Source: Pteria penguin | Lineage: Eukaryota; Mollusca; Bivalvia; Pterioida; Pteriidae | NCBI GenBank assembly: GCA_035048485.1 | Contig: CM068584.1 | Location: 58,281,739 to 58,345,738 of the forward strand | Reading direction: 5' to 3' | Length of the DNA: 64,000 bases | In this document: positions 61,440-64,000 of the stretch, piece after piece | Position numbering within the stretch: position 1 is the stretch's first letter | How the letters are laid out: the number at the start of each line of letters is the position of its first letter | The notes under the pieces: generated by a model | Databases searched by the model: none | Seen by the model: the letters and a program-made list of their open reading frames with translations, nothing else | Told to the model about the DNA's origin: nothing | Program-made: the position numbers and the translations under genes

Positions 61440-63715
61440 CCTATTTTGCAAATTGTGTGCATAGTTGCTAACTAGATGTCATATCACAACATGGAAGAAG
61501 TTGAAAATTAAACGGTCAATGGTTATCCAAAGTAGACCAAGATCTAGGACGAATTTAGTTAACAGCGTTGTTTAAACTTATGCTGATAATGATAACACTC
61601 TGATAAAAATAAAAACTCGCACTCTATAACTACACACTTTTCAACAGAGTAAACGAAAGAAATTTATATTCATCATTCAGTGTCGTAAATGCATTCTATA
61701 CCCTTTCTCTTCAGAGTTGCTATCCCAAACTTCATTAGCTTCTGACGTGTTAAAGGAGGTCTCAACCTAGCATGGAGTGACCTGTAACACTATTTCACGG
61801 TCATAACCCAATAAAAAGGAAGTCGTTTAGCACCAAAGATCTAAGTGTCATACTCAACTTTTTATATACGTCCATATTCCACATGTATTGGTCTACTAAC
61901 GAAACACTCTATTGACATCATTTGTGGAAGCCGATAATTTTCCAGTTTCGCAATTTCTAAACTGGTGAAAATACGTTTCGTACCAAGTGTTGTCAATGCA
62001 TTGGGGATAGGGAACTAATACATTTTATTGTTTTACTTTTTCAAAATAGCCTCTAGTATCTTAGTGTGAAGCATATTACTGATGAAGTAAAACAAATATG
62101 TAAATACATGCTATATATAATTTTACTATAAGATACATCCAAAATGAAATTGATCATCTCAGTAAAATGTTGATTCAGCAGATCTCTGTTGGCTAATACG
62201 GATGTTTCAATCAGCCAACATAAAACCAGCACACAACCTTTGCATTTAATTTACATAACCGTAAAAGGAACCGACTGAAAAGCAATACCATTTATGGAAA
62301 ATATGATTGCTTTTATTTCCCTTAGTCGCCGACCTTCATTTAAAACAATATAACAAAATCATATTTCCGTATTGGCGCATTCGACTTGTGAATGGGAACA
62401 CTCGGGAATGAATGTTTGTACATATATTTGCATATCTATTGTTACTGTTTTCTTTGCTGTATATTGCGTGTCCACCTGTCCTGTGAACAATGCAACATGG
62501 ACGAACAGAAGTATGCACTTGAACTGTACACAGTGGTCGTATCACTGTGGATTTAGAGAACATGGCAAGCTGGAGGAGTTCTGTATGATTCCACGTATAG
62601 TGGGTCCTAAATGTAAGAAAATATTTTACACGTAAAAACGTCTTTTTCTGCTATTTTGTATTACTTGTTTTCCAGCATTCCTTTCTTAAACCGTTTAAGT
62701 ATGTCTTATATGTCATAAGACTCCGAAAATTCAAAGGGATTCAGTTATATAAGAATTTACACTTTTTGATCTGTATTACAATAATACTAGGAGACAAAAT
62801 ATTCAGTAACCTCCCCTTACTCGACTAATTGCCGCATTAAAAGCAAAGTAGGGAATGGCGTAGATTTCTTGCCAAACCTTTATTTTTTTACATTTCCACA
62901 ATCACAATTGCTTTGTAAGATCGTTGTATTTGGATCAGATAAAGCAAAATAGAGCAATAGTTACAATGAATGTTTGGACAATCTGACGTTTAGTAGACAC
63001 GGAAAAAAAACACTTTTGTAGAGATAATCATTTTACAGCTGTTCAGTGTTAATGTACATAATTCCTCAATATGACAATTCTACAAAGAATATTATACAAA
63101 TATTGACAAACTATCTAATAGAGTAGTAAGTTGATAGGAATGAATTTAATTCATTTAAACAAATCACCGACGTGGATGTTTTCCTCCTACTATGACATAT
63201 ATGCTTAAAACTTTGTGAAAATTAACATAAATTATAACTCGTTTCATTTCCAGTATTATAGGTCCTTAACAGCAAATATTATGTCACCTATTTATCTTAG
63301 TATAGTAAGTTTTTTTCTCTCTCGAGGCGTCCAATGTGCAATTTAAACTTCCGACAGATGGTTGACTTTATGCGTGGGGGATAAAGCTGCTACTTCAAAG
63401 TAAAAAGAAAGTTTTAATAAATAAAGAAGATTATAGGAAATAAACAGAGTAAACGATAATCAAAACCTGAAAATGAAATGATACTAAAGAAACAAATATA
63501 TCAAACAATAGAAAACAGTAAAACATGATATAAAGAATAGATACTTATATGTATAAATTGAAGACGCTGGCGGTGGGCGTAAATCACTTAACTGAGAATT
63601 TCTCAAACGTTTCATCACAAAAAAAACCCCACAAATTAAAGGATAGCACCATTTAAACTGTTGTGGTATTACCCACATGGGCAGCATCTTCCTTTTTCAT
63701 CAACATGTATCGGTT
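61440..63715. other. No supported gene
   Basis: AT-rich sequence. The open stretch 62372-62635 (plus) is Cys-rich but has no family motif and no convincing start context. Confidence 0.45.
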
Positions 63716-63945
63716 ACTGTTTTACCCCACTTCACTATTATTTCACGTATATAGTAAAGATCAGATTGCACAGAACTTTTTACCTTTGCAACAGAACCAC
63801 ATTAAACAATGAGTGATCTTTCAAGTGTCATGCCTGTGATCCTACAATAAATATAGAAAATATGCGCATTTCGACAACGTATGTCTCTGCAGCGATGCTC
63901 GTATCTCATCCGAAGGACAGGACAACGGCGTGCTACATACAATAT
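63716..63945 (-). mobile_element. Highly diverged bivalve SINE
   Basis: TGTTTTACCCCACTTCACTA, TTTCACGTATATAGT, AGTGATCTTTCAAGTGTCAT and TCTCATCCGAAGGACAGGAC keep the order of the SINE body on the reverse strand, with heavy divergence and an extra ~45-bp insertion. Confidence 0.6.
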
Positions 63946-64000
63946 CTTAACGGATTATGCGGGTCTGCAGAAATCTACATTAATGATTCAAATTTAGTGA

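Overview
This window looks like nuclear DNA of a mollusc, most likely a bivalve. It is AT-rich, intron-bearing and dense in decayed mobile elements. The best marker is a tRNA-derived SINE present as at least four near-complete copies plus remnants. Its 3' part carries the TATACGTGAAATATTCGTGG / GTGACGTAAAACAAT tail found in bivalve SINEs. There are no operons, ribosome binding sites or bacterial genes, and I see no rRNA, functional tRNA or CRISPR array.

Layout. 1-420: the edge of a minus-strand Cys-rich, repeat-containing ORF that leaves the window. 2.7-6.6 kb: a plus-strand multi-exon relic of an uncharacterised metazoan repeat-gene family. 7-8.1 kb: duplicated tRNA-like SINE sequence and one copy of an interspersed repeat. 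10.1-14.6 kb and 16.7-23.6 kb: two decayed Maverick/Polinton-like (adintovirus-related) elements on the minus strand. They hold packaging-ATPase fragments, a protein-primed-type family B DNA polymerase, N-terminal C2H2 fingers and a small multi-exon gene that ORF calling misses. 24.8-25.3 kb: an inverted copy of the 7.8 kb repeat whose end has become a six-unit satellite. 26.7-27.9 kb: a hAT-type relic.

28.25-43.54 kb: two copies of a Helentron-associated/pearl-like element in opposite orientation form a very large inverted repeat. The spacer between them holds a Pogo/jerky-like transposase with a PHD finger, a Merlin (IS1016-like) transposase and a non-LTR endonuclease fragment. The right copy sits in intron 2 of a plus-strand multi-exon gene (39.9-46.8 kb) of a transposase-like family. 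That gene converges on a minus-strand P2X7-C-terminal-like gene (48.3-47.1 kb). 48.5-50.2 kb: a gag relic and a THAP-domain relic. 51.9-55.5 kb: a non-LTR retrotransposon with ORF1, endonuclease and reverse transcriptase pieces. 57-64 kb: SINEs, diverged tandem repeats and a weak candidate multi-exon gene.

Few genes here look able to make an intact protein. The most intact stretches are the 401-codon polymerase segment (17893-16688), the 267-codon Pogo DDE segment, the 225-codon Merlin segment and the last four exons of the 39.9-46.8 kb gene. All family names come from recalled motifs, not from a database search.
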